The notes under the pieces are model-generated. The model was not told the origin of the DNA, searched no databases, and saw only the letters and a list, made by a program, of their open reading frames with translations. Shown here one piece after another: positions 45,461 through 57,016 of a DNA stretch of 64,000 bases. The position numbers and the translations under genes are program-made. Source of the DNA: Solenopsis invicta (lineage: Eukaryota; Arthropoda; Insecta; Hymenoptera; Formicidae). Position 1 is the stretch's first letter, and each line of letters starts with the position of its first letter. The DNA lies in contig NC_052672.1 of assembly GCF_016802725.1 (NCBI RefSeq), positions 4,151,249 to 4,215,248 on the forward strand. The letters run 5' to 3'.

Positions 45461-45886
45461 AATACATGAGCTAGCCACTTGTAAGCAATATACATGATGT
45501 AACACGTTCTACGAACAAAACGCATGCAAATCTGTTACAAAGTTCGCATGCACATCGCGCGCAAAACTTGCCAGCAAAAAATGTTATCTGGGCTGTATCT
45601 CGCGTTGTATAAGTGCGACCGGATTACACTGATGGCGTTAAAAAGATAAGATTTCCTACTAAAAAAACTTCTAGCAGACAGTTTTGTGATTGCTTGACTC
45701 AGTATTGTTTGAGCGCGCGTCAAAAAATAATGGATTTCTTTTCACTACACCTAATAGTTACGAATTTTTTAAAAAACGGATTTAACCGGGCAAAACTAAA
45801 TAAAACCGGTTATAACCGAGTAGGTTGGGTTTAACGTGAAAAACCCGGGTTTTTGCCAGCTCTGTTAAAATTTCTTGATATATGCA

Positions 45887-46237
45887 CAGGGTGTTTCTTA
45901 AAAAGGGTTCACCAATCATGTAGTGTTATTCCTTGTTAAAGACTGAATTGAAAAGTCGTAAACCGTTTTGTTCTATAAATGCTTAATAAAGCACTAATTA
46001 CTGAGTAAAGCTAATGTAATCAACGCTGTCCTTTAAACAGACATATGTCGGTGAATCACGCGCCTAGGGCCCTATTCTTGAAAACATACTAATTAATAAC
46101 TTGCTAGTTGCCTCTACAACTTCACCGACGTATGTCTGATTGAATTAACTTTATTTAATACTTACTGATTTTATTAAACGTTTTAGGAAAAAATGTTTTA
46201 GGATTTTTTGATTCAGTTTTCATTTGAAACACTCTTT
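45887..46237. mobile_element. Degenerate mariner-type MITE, about 350 bp
   Basis: CAGGGTGTTTCTT at the left is weakly inverted at the right (GAAACACTCTTT). Inner inverted words CAGACATATGTCGGTGAA and TTCACCGACGTATGTCTG lie at about 46038 and 46137. Flanks are T/A-rich. Non-coding. It starts 22 bp beyond the hAT end. Confidence 0.5.
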
Positions 46238-46630
46238 ATATGTCAAGAAACAAAAAAAGAAGGAAGGAAGCATCGATATCAGCTATCCTACCGGTAATTT
46301 CAGATAGAACCTACGCGAATCGCAGGAATTTTCTGAGCTAGCATTTCATTGTTTCTCTCAGTGAACAGTAAATTAAATCCGTTTTATTTACTCTCCGTCT
46401 CTCTCTATCGAGACAGCGCACACGACTGAGGGAGTTCGAGCTAGCTTTTGCGAGCCCGCGACAGGCCTCTAGCACATTCGAGCTACACACGAGTATATTT
46501 CCGCTAAACATAGTCAACACAATTATTCTCAAATATACAATTAATTTGCTGTTTTTACGAACTGATTATTTGCATCGCCGCGATTGTGATTTTATACATA
46601 TACGCCGCGTTTAACACGAGTAATTGTAAC
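46238..46630. other. 5' flank of the copy B accessory gene
   Basis: Mixed-composition DNA. Nothing recognisable besides short GGAAGG words at about 46258-46268. Confidence 0.35.
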
Positions 46631-47099
46631 ATGTTTGTGTGTCTCAAGTTAACCAGTGAAGAAAAAACGATAGTTTCTTCGAAAGACATATATAATTTCA
46701 ATGAAAAAAAAATAATAAAGACAAAACTATACCGAATTAAGTCCGCGCAAGGTGAAAAAATATCCAAGCACTCTGTGGTGGCTTATCACGGTAAGTTTTT
46801 TGTCTTATTTACAACATATTTTTTACATTTAATTTTAGAGATAGTTGAAGAGATGTAGAGTTGATCGGATTTAAAAATCGTTATTAAATCTATCTACATA
46901 TCCCAGTAAGCAAGAAAATCACAAAAGCACGCTCGACTACCGGTAGCGGTATAATGCATGTCCTAATGCGTTTTTATATTATTACAGAAAATTGAAATAT
47001 TTTAGAGAAACAGATTCTCAGAAAGCGTCTTGCAGCTGTTTCCAACTGCTTATTTGGATTCCGCCTCTGATCCAGAAATCCAAAACTTGAGAATAGTAA

Positions 47100-47760
47100 G
47101 TTTTTTATTTACTTACAAAAATTCAAAACTTATAAAAATCCAATTAAAAGAAAATATTTCTTATAATATACAATCTCTTAATAATCTTTTACAAATGTTA
47201 TAGTGGAATGAAATAATTCAATTATTAATATTTAAAAAAATGTAATTTTATTAAATTGTGCTAAATATAAGTATGTAGGATTCTACATCACCAAATCACA
47301 CACATTATATCTGACCCATAGTCCTACTCTTTTTTCTTTTATACCGATTTTAATTTATCGGCATTGACTGCAATTTTTGGATGTTGATCAAATAGTGCCT
47401 TTTGTTAAATTTTTTTTTAAATCTTTAAAAGTTTTTTGTTGCAAAGATATGATTTTTTTTGAAAGAAAAAGTAGATTTTTGAACAATTTTTCATTTTTGC
47501 CTAATGGTTTTTCCTTTATAACTTTGTAATAAATCATTTTTCGGCAATGCCGTTTGTGCAGTCACATTTTTGAGATTCTAAACTTTGATTTGAAAAAACA
47601 TTGTTGAAAAATATTGATAGGAACCAAAATTATAGCTTCTCAAAGTTAATAAAGTCTTCCAGGTACGAAGATGTGTTTACGTAAATATTGTAATTGCGTA
47701 CAACTCATAAACTAATAGCATTTTAAATAATAACCGCGAAAAGCTCAAGTATATTTACAC
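47100..47760. other. Intron-like spacer of copy B, with one arm of a direct repeat
   Basis: A/T-rich. The part 47571-47690 (CACATTTTTGAGATT, then GGAACCAAAATTATAGCTTC, TCAAAGTTAATAAAGTCT) recurs in direct orientation at about 52846-52965, just upstream of the copy B transposase. The repeats may be subterminal or long terminal parts of the element. Confidence 0.6.
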
Positions 47761-47763
47761 TTA

Positions 47764-48058
47764 CAAGGGCACCACACACAACCCGGGTCACCGATTTTGA
47801 TGAAACTTTACAGTTATGTAGTATTAGTATAGAAGTACTAAATGCTAAACGGAGACGATGCACTACTCAACCGTTGACGTGAAATCGTTGTTTGAATTTC
47901 ACCATATAGCTTTAATACCGTAATATTGAAGGAGTTTGGCAAGTAGCAGCGTGGTGTGGCGGACAGCGCGAGCGCCTATAGTTTTGCAGGTCGCGGCCGT
48001 CGCGGGTTCGAGTCCACAAGTTTTTTTTTTTTTTCTTTTACCCAGTACTCTTATTGTT

Positions 48059-48107
<49 letters not shown>

Positions 48108-48198
48108 AAATATATAATAAATAATACACAGATATAGATATAATAATACGCAAAAAATCTTCTCTGCATTCGAACTTTTGTTAGTTTACTTTATATAC

Positions 48199-48249
<51 letters not shown>

Positions 48250-48817
48250 GATTTATATGGATGGCGAGATATTTATATGATATATTTGATTGTGAGAGTT
48301 AATATGCATATTTATTTATGTGTAAGTACAAAAACAATTACAAATGAATTTATTCGTCGTCTTGCTGTGTAATTTTGCACACTTTCGGGTGATGATAATC
48401 ATAAAAACAAGTAAAACATAAAACTGATTTACACCACGAACATTTTATAAATCCAATTTAAATCCAATTTTTTTTTATTTTATTTATTATATATTTTATT
48501 ATATATATATATATATATTGTAACAATAAGAGTACTGGGTAAAAGAAAAAAAAAGAAAAACTTGTGGACTCGAACTCGCGACGGCCGCGACCTGCAAAAC
48601 TATAGGCGCTCGCGCTGTCCGCCACACCACGCTGCTACTTGCCAAACTCCTTCAATGTTACGGTATTAAAGCTATATGGTGAAATTCAAACAACGATTTC
48701 ACGTCAACGGTTGAGTAGTGCATCGTCTCCGTTTAGCATTTAGTACTTCTATACTAATACTACATAACTGTAAAGTTTCATCAAAATCGGTGACCCGGGT
48801 TGTGTGTGGTGCCCTTG
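47764..48817. mobile_element. Fold-back with 300-bp arms, TTA target duplication, tRNA-like arms
   Basis: The arms 47764-48065 and 48517-48817 are near-identical inverted copies, from CAAGGGCACCACACACAACC through TATATTGTAACAATAAGAGT. TTA stands on both sides (47761-47763, 48818-48820), which fits PIF/Harbinger-type targets. The centre has two TA microsatellites (about 48062-48104 and 48203-48240). Each arm holds a tRNA-like block. No transposase is present. Confidence 0.8.
47951..48032 (+). other. tRNA-like Pol III block with T-run, inverted copy at 48561-48640
   Basis: GTGTGGCGGACAGCGCGAGC resembles an A box and GGGTTCGAGTCC is a good B box about 45 bases later; a long T-run follows at 48021. 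The stems of a real tRNA are not convincing. A tRNA-derived SINE head trapped in a fold-back is the likely origin. Confidence 0.55.
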
Positions 48818-48975
48818 TTAGTCAAAGAGTTTCATCTTTGTAATAACTTTTTGCCAAGTATGTATTTTCAGTGTTTGATTATTCATCTGTGTAGGAATCA
48901 AGAGCGGCTAACAATACCAAAAATATTTTAAATATCAAATTACAGAAGTTGTCGGAGCAACATAAACGCGATATG

Positions 48976-49861
48976 GTAAAAAAAATTTGTTATATTAATA
49001 ATGTATACTTATTACATTTATTCTAATCCCTTGGTAAATTTTTATCTACGTATTTTAAGATATTTTTTAAATAACAATGTTATTCGACTCTTACACATTG
49101 CATAATTAATAAATTAGTAATTATTAAATTGACATTTAAAGAATATATTGTCTTCTGAACGCGTACTATTAAAAATGTACAAATTTTCTGCGTGTAGTTA
49201 TAGAATACAGGAATAAACGTCAATGTTCTTGTAAAAGTTAAATAATATTACCTTATATCTTCGTTCAATGTTTTATTTGTATATGTGCGAAATAATACGT
49301 GAGTAATTTAAATGAAAAAATTTTTTCAATAACAAGATTGCACATTAAAAATTTCTGTAAATCTTTTTTTACATTTTTTTTTAATTCCGCATAATTAAAG
49401 GCCTTAATTATAGGCCGAATATTATGAACGTAATGAATATTACCTAAACAAAGTTATACAAAAATTATATAAATGTTAATTTATTATTATAATTATTTGC
49501 ACGATATCTAAAGTTACTGTATTAGATTACATAAAATTGTTAATTTAATCATTAAATTGTTACACAATGTTTAATTATTAACAATTACTTTTAAAAAATA
49601 TTAAAATACATATTTGTTTTTATAAATTACGTTGCTGACAAAAATTGTTTAGACGAAAAATTATTTTAATCAACATGCCACAGTAATGATATTTTCATAA
49701 ATTTACGCAAGTATTAATTCGAAAGTAACAATGTATGTGTATAATGTTTAAAACTTATTAAAAAAACAGTAATTCAGGTAATGCACAGGCCCATGAGTAG
49801 GTGTCGAAATTAATTATGTGTAACATATCGCAATTCCTTGATACATACAGGAGTTATACAA
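48976..49861. other. A/T-rich spacer within copy B
   Basis: Very A/T-rich; no coding pattern, RNA or repeat that I can support. Confidence 0.4.
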
Positions 49862-50510
49862 AATAATATGAACACATATTCTGAACACTCAAAAAATAGG
49901 CATTATTCAAGAGAGTGGAACTTTATAAAAAATAATTATAAAAAAATTAATAAAAAAGCATTTTAAAGCTTGAAATCTCTAGTTTCGAAATTGATAAGTC
50001 ATTAAACAATTTACAGATTGTTTACGAAGTTACGCGGATTTAAATGTTAATGCGTTAAATATCAAAATGTTTTACAAACTCTGCAAAGCTCCACAACGCG
50101 ATATAAAAATTGCACGCAAATGCGGTTTAGAGCATTCGTAAAAGCGTGGCTCTTTCCCTTTAATTTGCGTTTTTGATGAGCGTTGTACGATTTTTTTTCA
50201 CTGAGTTAGGCAACACTGAAGCAAAAATAGCCTTCAATGTCGTATAATTCAGTGAATAAAAATTGTACAACGCTCAACAAAAACTAATTAAAGGTAAATT
50301 AAAGGTATAGATTCACGCTTTCAAATGCTGTTAACCGCATTTGTGTGCAATTTTTAATTTACGTCAAATAACCTCGCAAAATACATAATAAATTTTGCCG
50401 CATCTTTATTTTTATGCATAAAACTCCGTAAAAAATCAGTATACGTTTTCAAAGTCGATATTAAAAGTGTATGTAGAAACGTTAAACTGTAACATGCGTT
50501 TTTAAAACAT
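49862..50510. mobile_element. Fold-back carrying the 19155-19520 repeat in its left arm
   Basis: The left arm (49862-50235) matches the repeat at 19155-19520. The right arm (about 50240-50510) is its diverged inverse: GTACAACGCTCAACAAAAAC, CACGCTTTCAAATGCTGTTA and CCGCATTTGTGTGCAATTTT. Non-coding; boundaries and target duplication are not resolved. Confidence 0.65.
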
Positions 50511-50745
50511 TTGATTTATCATTTTTGTTGATTTATCATGTTACACTTTTTTTGGAGAGTAGCTGTAGGTGATCTTTTAATTTTGCTGTTGAACGCTCAC
50601 TTGATCTTTGCTGAAGTCGATATTTGAACTTTGTAAAAACAGAAAATTATAAAACGATCTTCCAGGGCTCATTTTAAAGGGCGAAACTTTTCGATTATTT
50701 AAGTTCATTTTTCTCGAAAATTCTTTTACACTAGAAAATGAAGGA

Positions 50746-52704
50746 TCAATCATTATGAAGAGAATCACATGTCTGAATCAAACATTGATTTAACATTTTA
50801 AATTTTGGAAGAACAACTCCACGATACTGACGCGTGCAATCTGGTAATAACGGGCCGTTATGATGAGGATAAAGAAACTTCCGAAATTTATTATTTTGAC
50901 GTTTTAAATCAGATTCATATGACATTATTTCTGCAAATCGTCGTCCTATTTGTTCAAGTGATTTACTGCGTCCTCTAACTTTTTTCTTAATATTCTGCAT
51001 ATAACTTTCAAAAGGAAATGCAGATATCGTATCTAAAGAGAAACCATGTAATTTATTGACAAAATAATCTGTATCGTCAGCTATGTGGATGTTGTTATGA
51101 AAGTTATGAGTAATAAAATTTTCATCATACAATATTGCAGTTGATTGAACGAAACGTTTTAAAAGAGCTTTAGCAAATTGGCGAAGTTCCTGTTGTTTAC
51201 AAAGGTTTGCGTTTAATAGAATTCTCATAGCAAAATGAAATTCCAAAAAATGTACATATTTCTCTTTACTTAAAATATTTTTGAGAACAATTGGCCCTAA
51301 ATACAGAATAAATAATCTAAATTCTGTTGCTTTCCACCGTGAAACAATGTACAACTCCCTAGGTTTTCTTGCAAACTCTGTAGGAATACAGCATTGAAAC
51401 CGAACAAGAAGATTTGACACAAGTTCAACTTGAGAAACCGAAAATCTATGAGGAATTTTTCCCTTATACCACATATTCATTATCATAGAACGCAGAACAC
51501 CAAGGCATTGGAGATGTAAATAATCTAAAATAAAATGGTTTACAAAATCTAAACCCACAATATTAGTAAGAGGGGTATCTCGGCGACAAAAATTCAGGTC
51601 TCTGCGTTGTAAAAAATCTTCACTAGTACGAGCAGGACTCTCTAAATCTATAAAAATTTGTCGATTGTCCGAGATGACACCACAAACAGTGCATCTAGTG
51701 CAAGAATAAAAACCTGTATGCGATACTGTCCCCATTATAAAGCTCTTTGCTGGAGCATCGCAAACAAAATAAATACTATTTAACTGTACAGTGCAATTTA
51801 CAAAATGGAGACCATTTTCATTAAGGTTAGTAATTTCCGTTATAAAATCTTTTTAATAGTCTTCTAAATTCGCAAGTTTATCTTTACCATAATATATTCC
51901 GATAGGAAACATTTTATTACGCAATTCTGGAATGGAAATTACACTGCATAATATAGGATAAACTTAATCAGACAAACTTTTGAACAAAGGTAATCCATCA
52001 ATGTTTATTAATAACTTAAAAGAATCTACAGTTTTAAAATACTCAAAAGCAATTTTTAACAATTGTTTCTGTAATCCAAAGTGGATGTAATAACCAGGCT
52101 CTACAACTTTTTTAATTATTTTCCTTTCCGTTTTCAACAGTGTTCGTGCGTTTACAGGGAATGTGGATTTAGATTCATTGGTAAAACATTCGTGATTTTC
52201 TTTTAAACCTTTCAATAAGTCTGAAGTAGCTTCATGTGTTATATTGTGTTTTAAAGCCCAACCGTGAAGAAATTTGAGTATTTTTGAATTATCTGAAATT
52301 GAACTGTTGCTACATCCAGAACTGTTTAAAGTAGAATGTGAATTAGAATAACCAGAATATTCAAATTGTTGAGATAAATCGAAATTACCAGAACGACTAG
52401 AAGATTCAGAATGACAAGATAGATTAGAATGATCAGAATGACTAGGATGTTCCGAATAATGATCAGAATGAGAAAGTTCCAAACAATGAGATAGTTCAGA
52501 AAAAGAAAGTTCATGTTCTATTTCTTGATAACAAAAATCTGGTATTTCAGGACTATGGCTTTTAACAGAAGCATTTAATTGCTGAATATGTTCATCAAAA
52601 TCAATTGAAGAATCTGTTGAACCGTGTTCTTGTAAATTTTCAGTGTTAAGTTTCCGTCTTTTAACTTTCTTGAAAAGTTTATGAAACGGTATGTCTTTTA
52701 GCAT
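50746..52704 (-). pseudogene. EnSpm/CMC-like transposase, copy B, two in-frame stops
   Basis: From ATG 52704 the N-terminal part is Ser/His-rich (SELSHCLELSHSDHYSEHPS), then GYYIHFGLQKQLLKIAFEYF, LLINIDGLPLFKSLSD, a stop at 51964-51966, VYPILCSVISIPELRN, a stop near 51855, VCDAPAKSFIMGTVSHTGFY with the CTRCTVC zinc ribbon, LDYLHLQCLGVLRSMIMNMW, KATEFRLFILYLGPIVLKNI and HNFHNNIHIADD. The block order equals that of copy C, but the sequence is a distinct subfamily. Apart from the two stops the ~650-codon frame is continuous, so decay is recent. It converges on the coiled-coil gene at 46631-48975. Confidence 0.75.
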
Positions 52705-54904
52705 GTTTTTTAATAACTATAAATAAATTTATATACTTATAACATATGTAAGTATAAGATGTACAAGTTTAAAACTATATACCTTCCTTAAAATTTTTAA
52801 CTCATGTAAAATTCTAATCTATTTAAATCGATTACGCAATCACATTTTTGAGATTTTGAACTTTTATTTTAAAAAAAAAGTTGTTGAAATATTTAAATTG
52901 GAACCAAAGTTATAACTTCTCAAAGTTAAAAAAGTCTCCCAAACCAGAAAATGTATTTACATATTTTACGGCATCGGCGTAAGGGTTAAAGTTAAAGCCT
53001 TGCTGTTAGTAATACAAATAAATTAAAGTAAGGAGCAACATATCAATATATACTAAGATAGCACATTCAATATAAAAGTTGCAGTTATACCATACTTTTG
53101 GAATATATTACATCTAAATAATATGTAAATTCCAAAAATATGGTTGATATAATAAGCGCATATACAATATCCCAAAAATTTCAATCTTAAGAGTGTCACA
53201 CACGAAATAATATAAAATTCATGTGCATAACATAAACTTCTTAAAACAAGTAAGTATCTTATATAAATTAATATGTCAACAATACTTACTGTTTTAGTAG
53301 TTTTATGTTATGCTATCCTATTAATAATTTTAGGAAATAAAATAGAAAGCTATCAAAATACATAAAATTGATCTCTCTGTACGACTTACCAAGCTCAATA
53401 CCAAATAAGTATTTAAATATCTCAGACTACACAGTAGTGTAAAAAAAATTCTTACTTCAGATATAATTCTCAATTATATTTGACTATTGCACTGAAATCA
53501 GAAATATTGTACATAAAAACATTTATGTAATATAAAATATATACCAATGTGCATTTTGATAGACTTTTAATTTGACTTAAAATTAAATCACATTGAGAAA
53601 AATATAAAAACAAAAAGATTTCACAAATCCATTAATTTAAACTGACAGTTTTATAAAATTAAATATATCTAATAATGTATTTTTACAAATGCATTGATAT
53701 TTTTACTTAAATAAAAGTTGTATTAATAATATGATTTTATTGACCAACATTTTTTATATTAATTTCGTTTGTTATTACTTTTATTGTTACAAACTAACAT
53801 TTAAAAGAATAATAGCAAGTCTCAATTTTTTCAATATTTTAAATATTCAAAATGATTTATGCAAAGTTTTACTGTGATTCAAAGATCAGTTATACAAATA
53901 TAGAATAAATGAATATTTTAGTAATTTATAAAATAAAAAATCTGTGTATCGCAATAAAATTATATATATATATTTTTTTTATTACGATACAGAAATTTTT
54001 TACGTATACACATATATATGAGTATCATGCGTGAAACAGAATGTAATATACACACATATATACATACATATATATATATATTACATTCTGTTACACACAT
54101 GATATGCATGAAAGAAAACGTAGCCATGGTCTTCATCTTATGTAGAAAAAAAACAAATAATGAAAAATATATGTACAGAAGTTTCTGTATCAAATCAGAA
54201 GCTTTTAGAACTTAAATTGCGTAACTCATTAAAACGACAGTTTCGTTATCGTTGTATTGTTGCAATTTTTTAATCATATATTATCAATATCCGCGCATAG
54301 ACAATGTAGCAACATATAACATTATCATTAAGAATTGTTGAAATTTAGTTAGGCATGAGTACAATAATTATAAATTATCTTTACAAAACATAACCAATAC
54401 TAAAGTCAATACCGCTGAAAATAAATCAGAAATCTCATATATAAAACCTTATTCAAGAGCAGGGCCGCGCGATCTGCGAGCTCTGCTGAAGGGGATTAAT
54501 ATCCATTAATATCACATATATGTAGAGATTGATCGAAGACGTGCACTACGATCGAAATAACAAACTTGATCGCTACTATAATATTAGAAAATTAAAAAGC
54601 TATCAAAGAAATAAATAAGTAAATAGACTTACCAATAATGACTTAAATCACTGCGGTATATAATTTTTTACACGATCACAATAGAATTACGTACCACGTG
54701 TTCCGGCTAATCTTAATGGCCATCTTAATGTCTTCGACTCAACACTGCGGCATACGTGGCGCGATGCAAAATGCACAGAGTCCGAACTCTTTAATAAGTT
54801 AACTCTTTAATAATTAACACTTAATTACAATCTAAAAAAACTAACCTAACAAATTAAAACTAATGACGCGACTCTCGCGCAGGATATGTATCTCCGCGCC
54901 GGCA
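52705..54904. other. A/T-rich 5' region of copy B with small hairpins
   Basis: Contains the direct repeat at 52846-52965, a hairpin at about 53095-53150 (ACCATACTTTTGGAAT against ATTCCAAAAATATGGT), and a palindromic MITE-like unit at about 54020-54108 (GTGAAACAGAATGTAATATA against TATTACATTCTGTTACAC) around TA repeats. No gene is seen. Confidence 0.5.
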
Positions 54905-54970
54905 GCCAGCCAGTGTTCTCACTGTTCTCAGATGACAGATTGAGGGACTTCTGACGCATGCGCAGTAGAA
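54905..54970. repeat. Inverted repeat shared with 57525-57585
   Basis: CTGACGCATGCGCAGTAG here is inverted at 57525-57545 (CTACTGCGCATGCGTCAG), with TTCTCAGAT..GATTGA and CAGCCAGC words also shared. Each copy lies upstream of an EnSpm/CMC-like transposase (copy B to the left, A-right to the right), so it may be a common 5' end or promoter region of the family. Confidence 0.55.
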
Positions 54971-55065
54971 CTAGTCATCACAGATAGGACTTTACTCATA
55001 CATATGCATTGATGACAGACTCGTGCTCAACTACACTGCTGGGCGCAATTATGGCCCCCGCGCGC

Positions 55066-55430
55066 GCGGGGGGTGGTGGGGTGGAGGTGGGAGTGGAAAG
55101 GTGAGGTGAGGGTGGACCTCGCTCCGCGTAAAAAGCCCCCTGTATCATGTAAATTAAAATAACAATTAATTTGGCTGCAAAGCAGACATCTGTGGAGGAG
55201 GGTACGCTGAGGGTGGAGAAAGTGGGATGGGGATGGACCTCGCTTCACGTGGAAAGTGCTTTGTATCATGCAAATTAAGATAAAAGTTAATTTCACTGTA
55301 AAACAGACATCGGTAATTTCAACTTTCATGCAAAACAATTTTTTATTTAAAACTAAGATTCAGGTTGGGTTGGGTTAAAAAAAGGGGGGCGGAGGGAGGG
55401 GCGAAGCCCCTCCCCCTTTTAAGCATTTAC
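55066..55430. repeat. G-rich tract, 118-bp duplication and GC hairpin
   Basis: 55068-55115 is a G-run region on the + strand (GGGGGGTGGTGGGGTGGAGG). GGTGGACCTCGCTCCGCG (55111) and GATGGACCTCGCTTCACG (55229) begin two diverged units. At 55381-55423, GGGAGGGGC and GCCCCTCCC form a hairpin with a GAA loop. Non-coding; quadruplex potential is inferred. Confidence 0.6.
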
Positions 55431-55892
55431 TTTCCGCACGATAACTTAATTAATTTATTCATTTATCACTGAATCACTTATATTGCTCTGTATTTATGTT
55501 TCAAATTCGCGCACTTTTTGTATGTGTGTGCCCATGGAGCATGCAAACGTGCCCAAAGCGCATGCTCAGTTTGCTACATAACGCCGAGATGACAGGTATC
55601 TTAACCTGTGCAATCGCCAACTTTAACACTTGATATCTCGATTCGCGGGCCAGAGCGACACTTTTCTTGCCAGATTCTTTCATTTTGAGTGAAAACGCGT
55701 CGAATGAGCCTAATTTCGTCAAAATCGGAGGTGCAGTGGGTATTCTTAACAATTACCTTATATTATATAATTATAATAGAATTTTTATTTACGTATTATT
55801 ATATTCTCAGCCCCATAAGTTCTATATTGCATATATAATAAATAGGTATTGTAAAAAATGTAAATTTAAAGAATAATAATAAAATAATAATT
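55430..55892. other. Spacer
   Basis: No supported gene or repeat before the solo LTR. Confidence 0.4.
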
Positions 55893-57012
55893 TGTAACGG
55901 TACGCGGTTTCGGTCGGTTCGGTGCGGTGCGGGAACTTCGGGATCGGACCGGATAAGGCTCGTCGGTTGGTCAGGTGTCCGTAATGACTATACCCAATGT
56001 TTTACGTAGCAAAAGATAGTGAAGGATTTATTAAAAATAACAATTGCATAAAGAGCTGACAGAATGAACATGAAAGAAAATAAAAGAGCTAACGAAATAG
56101 AGAGATATCAAAATAAAAAGATAATGATCGCGCTAATAACAGAGAGATCGCAAAGAGATACTGATATGGCTGGTACTCGGATTACCAGCGGTTTATATCT
56201 AATGCTAGAACTATCTATTTACAAGTTTTCGGCTAGACTAGTGAGTTATGCGGGCTGCTTGCCCGTACGGTCGGGGAGTCGCGGGGCGCGGCGGGATTGG
56301 CTAAAGCGGTTGTGTAAGCGTGTGCGCAAGTGCGGGTCGTTGCCGGCGCGGTCGCCGCCGCGATTCGCCCGAGCGCGCCCCGTGCAAGTGGGGCGCTCGA
56401 TCGACAGGTTGCTTGTGCCCTGCCGATGAATGGGTTACGAAATTTTGTCGTTTCGACGGTAAAGGTATTCGAGGACGACGGTGATTGGTCGAGAATGCTC
56501 GGCCGGTGATGATGACGAGAATGCTCGGCCGGTGATGATGACGAGAATGCTCGTCGAGGATCTCGGACGTGATTGGTCGAGAATGCTCGGCCGTTGATGA
56601 TAACGAGAATGCTCGTCGAGGATATCGGAGTCGGTTGGTCGAGGATACTCGGCCGAGGATAGCAACGGGAATGCCCGTCGAGGAGCAGGAGAGCGACGAG
56701 AATGCTCGTCTTTAAGGAGCGATCGAGAATGCTCGGTCTTGTGGACGGGTCGGATAGTCGGACGGATCTGACTTGTGCGTTCCCACTGCCGGCTTTTATA
56801 TTCGAACGCGCGGCTGAGCAAGCCAATCCGCGCGCTCGGTCGGTTGAGCCGGAGTGTGAGCGTTACGGAACGCCACGGTCGGCGCGCGTGTCGCCGCGTG
56901 GTTGCACGGCGAAGTTCGGTTGTGCGCGCACGTTGTCCTCGGCTGCACTCGGCGTTCGGTGTTCGGTGGACGGAACGGTGGCGCACGGACGATGGAGGGG
57001 CGTATCGTTACA
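55893..57012 (-). mobile_element. GC-rich solo LTR, 1120 bp, AATT target duplication
   Basis: Starts TGTAACGGTACGCGG and ends TATCGTTACA, with AATT on both sides (55889-55892, 57013-57016). The interior repeats GAGAATGCTCGGCCG and ACGAGAATGCTCGTCGAGG many times, parallel to the GAGTATTCCCG repeats of the LTR at 10365-11546. A minus-strand TATAAAAG box lies at 56793-56800, and AATAAATCC on the minus strand near 56025 could serve polyadenylation. No gag/pol adjoins it. Arg-rich open frames inside are composition artefacts. Confidence 0.75.
56793..56800 (-). promoter_or_regulatory. Candidate TATA box of the second solo LTR
   Basis: TATAAAAG on the minus strand followed by GCCGGCAG and GTCAGATC about 30 bp on, the same arrangement as in the first LTR. 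Confidence 0.5.
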
Positions 57013-57016
57013 AATT

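Larger units (their letters stand above)
41657..45864 (-). mobile_element. Complete 4.2-kb hAT transposon with perfect 8-bp target duplication
   Basis: Ends are CAGGGCTGGTAAAATTTTGC and the inverse of CAGAGCTGGCAAAAACCCG, the CAG-type ends usual for hAT. TTAAAATT stands exactly at 41649-41656 and 45865-45872. The transposase is on the minus strand with one intron. The 3' side holds a ~200-bp A/T-rich duplication (41800-42222). The 5' side holds repeats near 44588-44727 and hairpins. Both exons are open and the duplication is exact, so it is potentially autonomous. Confidence 0.9.
46631..48975 (+). pseudogene. Accessory gene of transposon copy B, degenerate
   Basis: ATG at 46631 gives MFVCLKLTSEEKTIVSSKDI, then a basic stretch ending HSVVAYH and a strong GTAAGT donor (46791). 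Candidate exons follow at 46988-47095 (after ATTACAG, before GTAAGT; two stops in the joined frame) and 48895-48975 (reads ESRAANNTKNILNIKLQKLS, coiled-coil-like). The third sits beyond a nested fold-back (47764-48817). The short exons, coiled coil and convergent orientation toward the transposase at 50746-52704 repeat the layout of copy A. The stops and my uncertain exon choice make this a tentative pseudogene call. Confidence 0.45.

Noticed and set aside
47951..48020. Functional tRNA gene
   Set aside because: Good B box and T-run, but I could not build a credible cloverleaf, and it is duplicated inside fold-back arms.
47899..48372. Open frames with long YIYIYI runs
   Set aside because: Translations of TA microsatellites inside a fold-back element.
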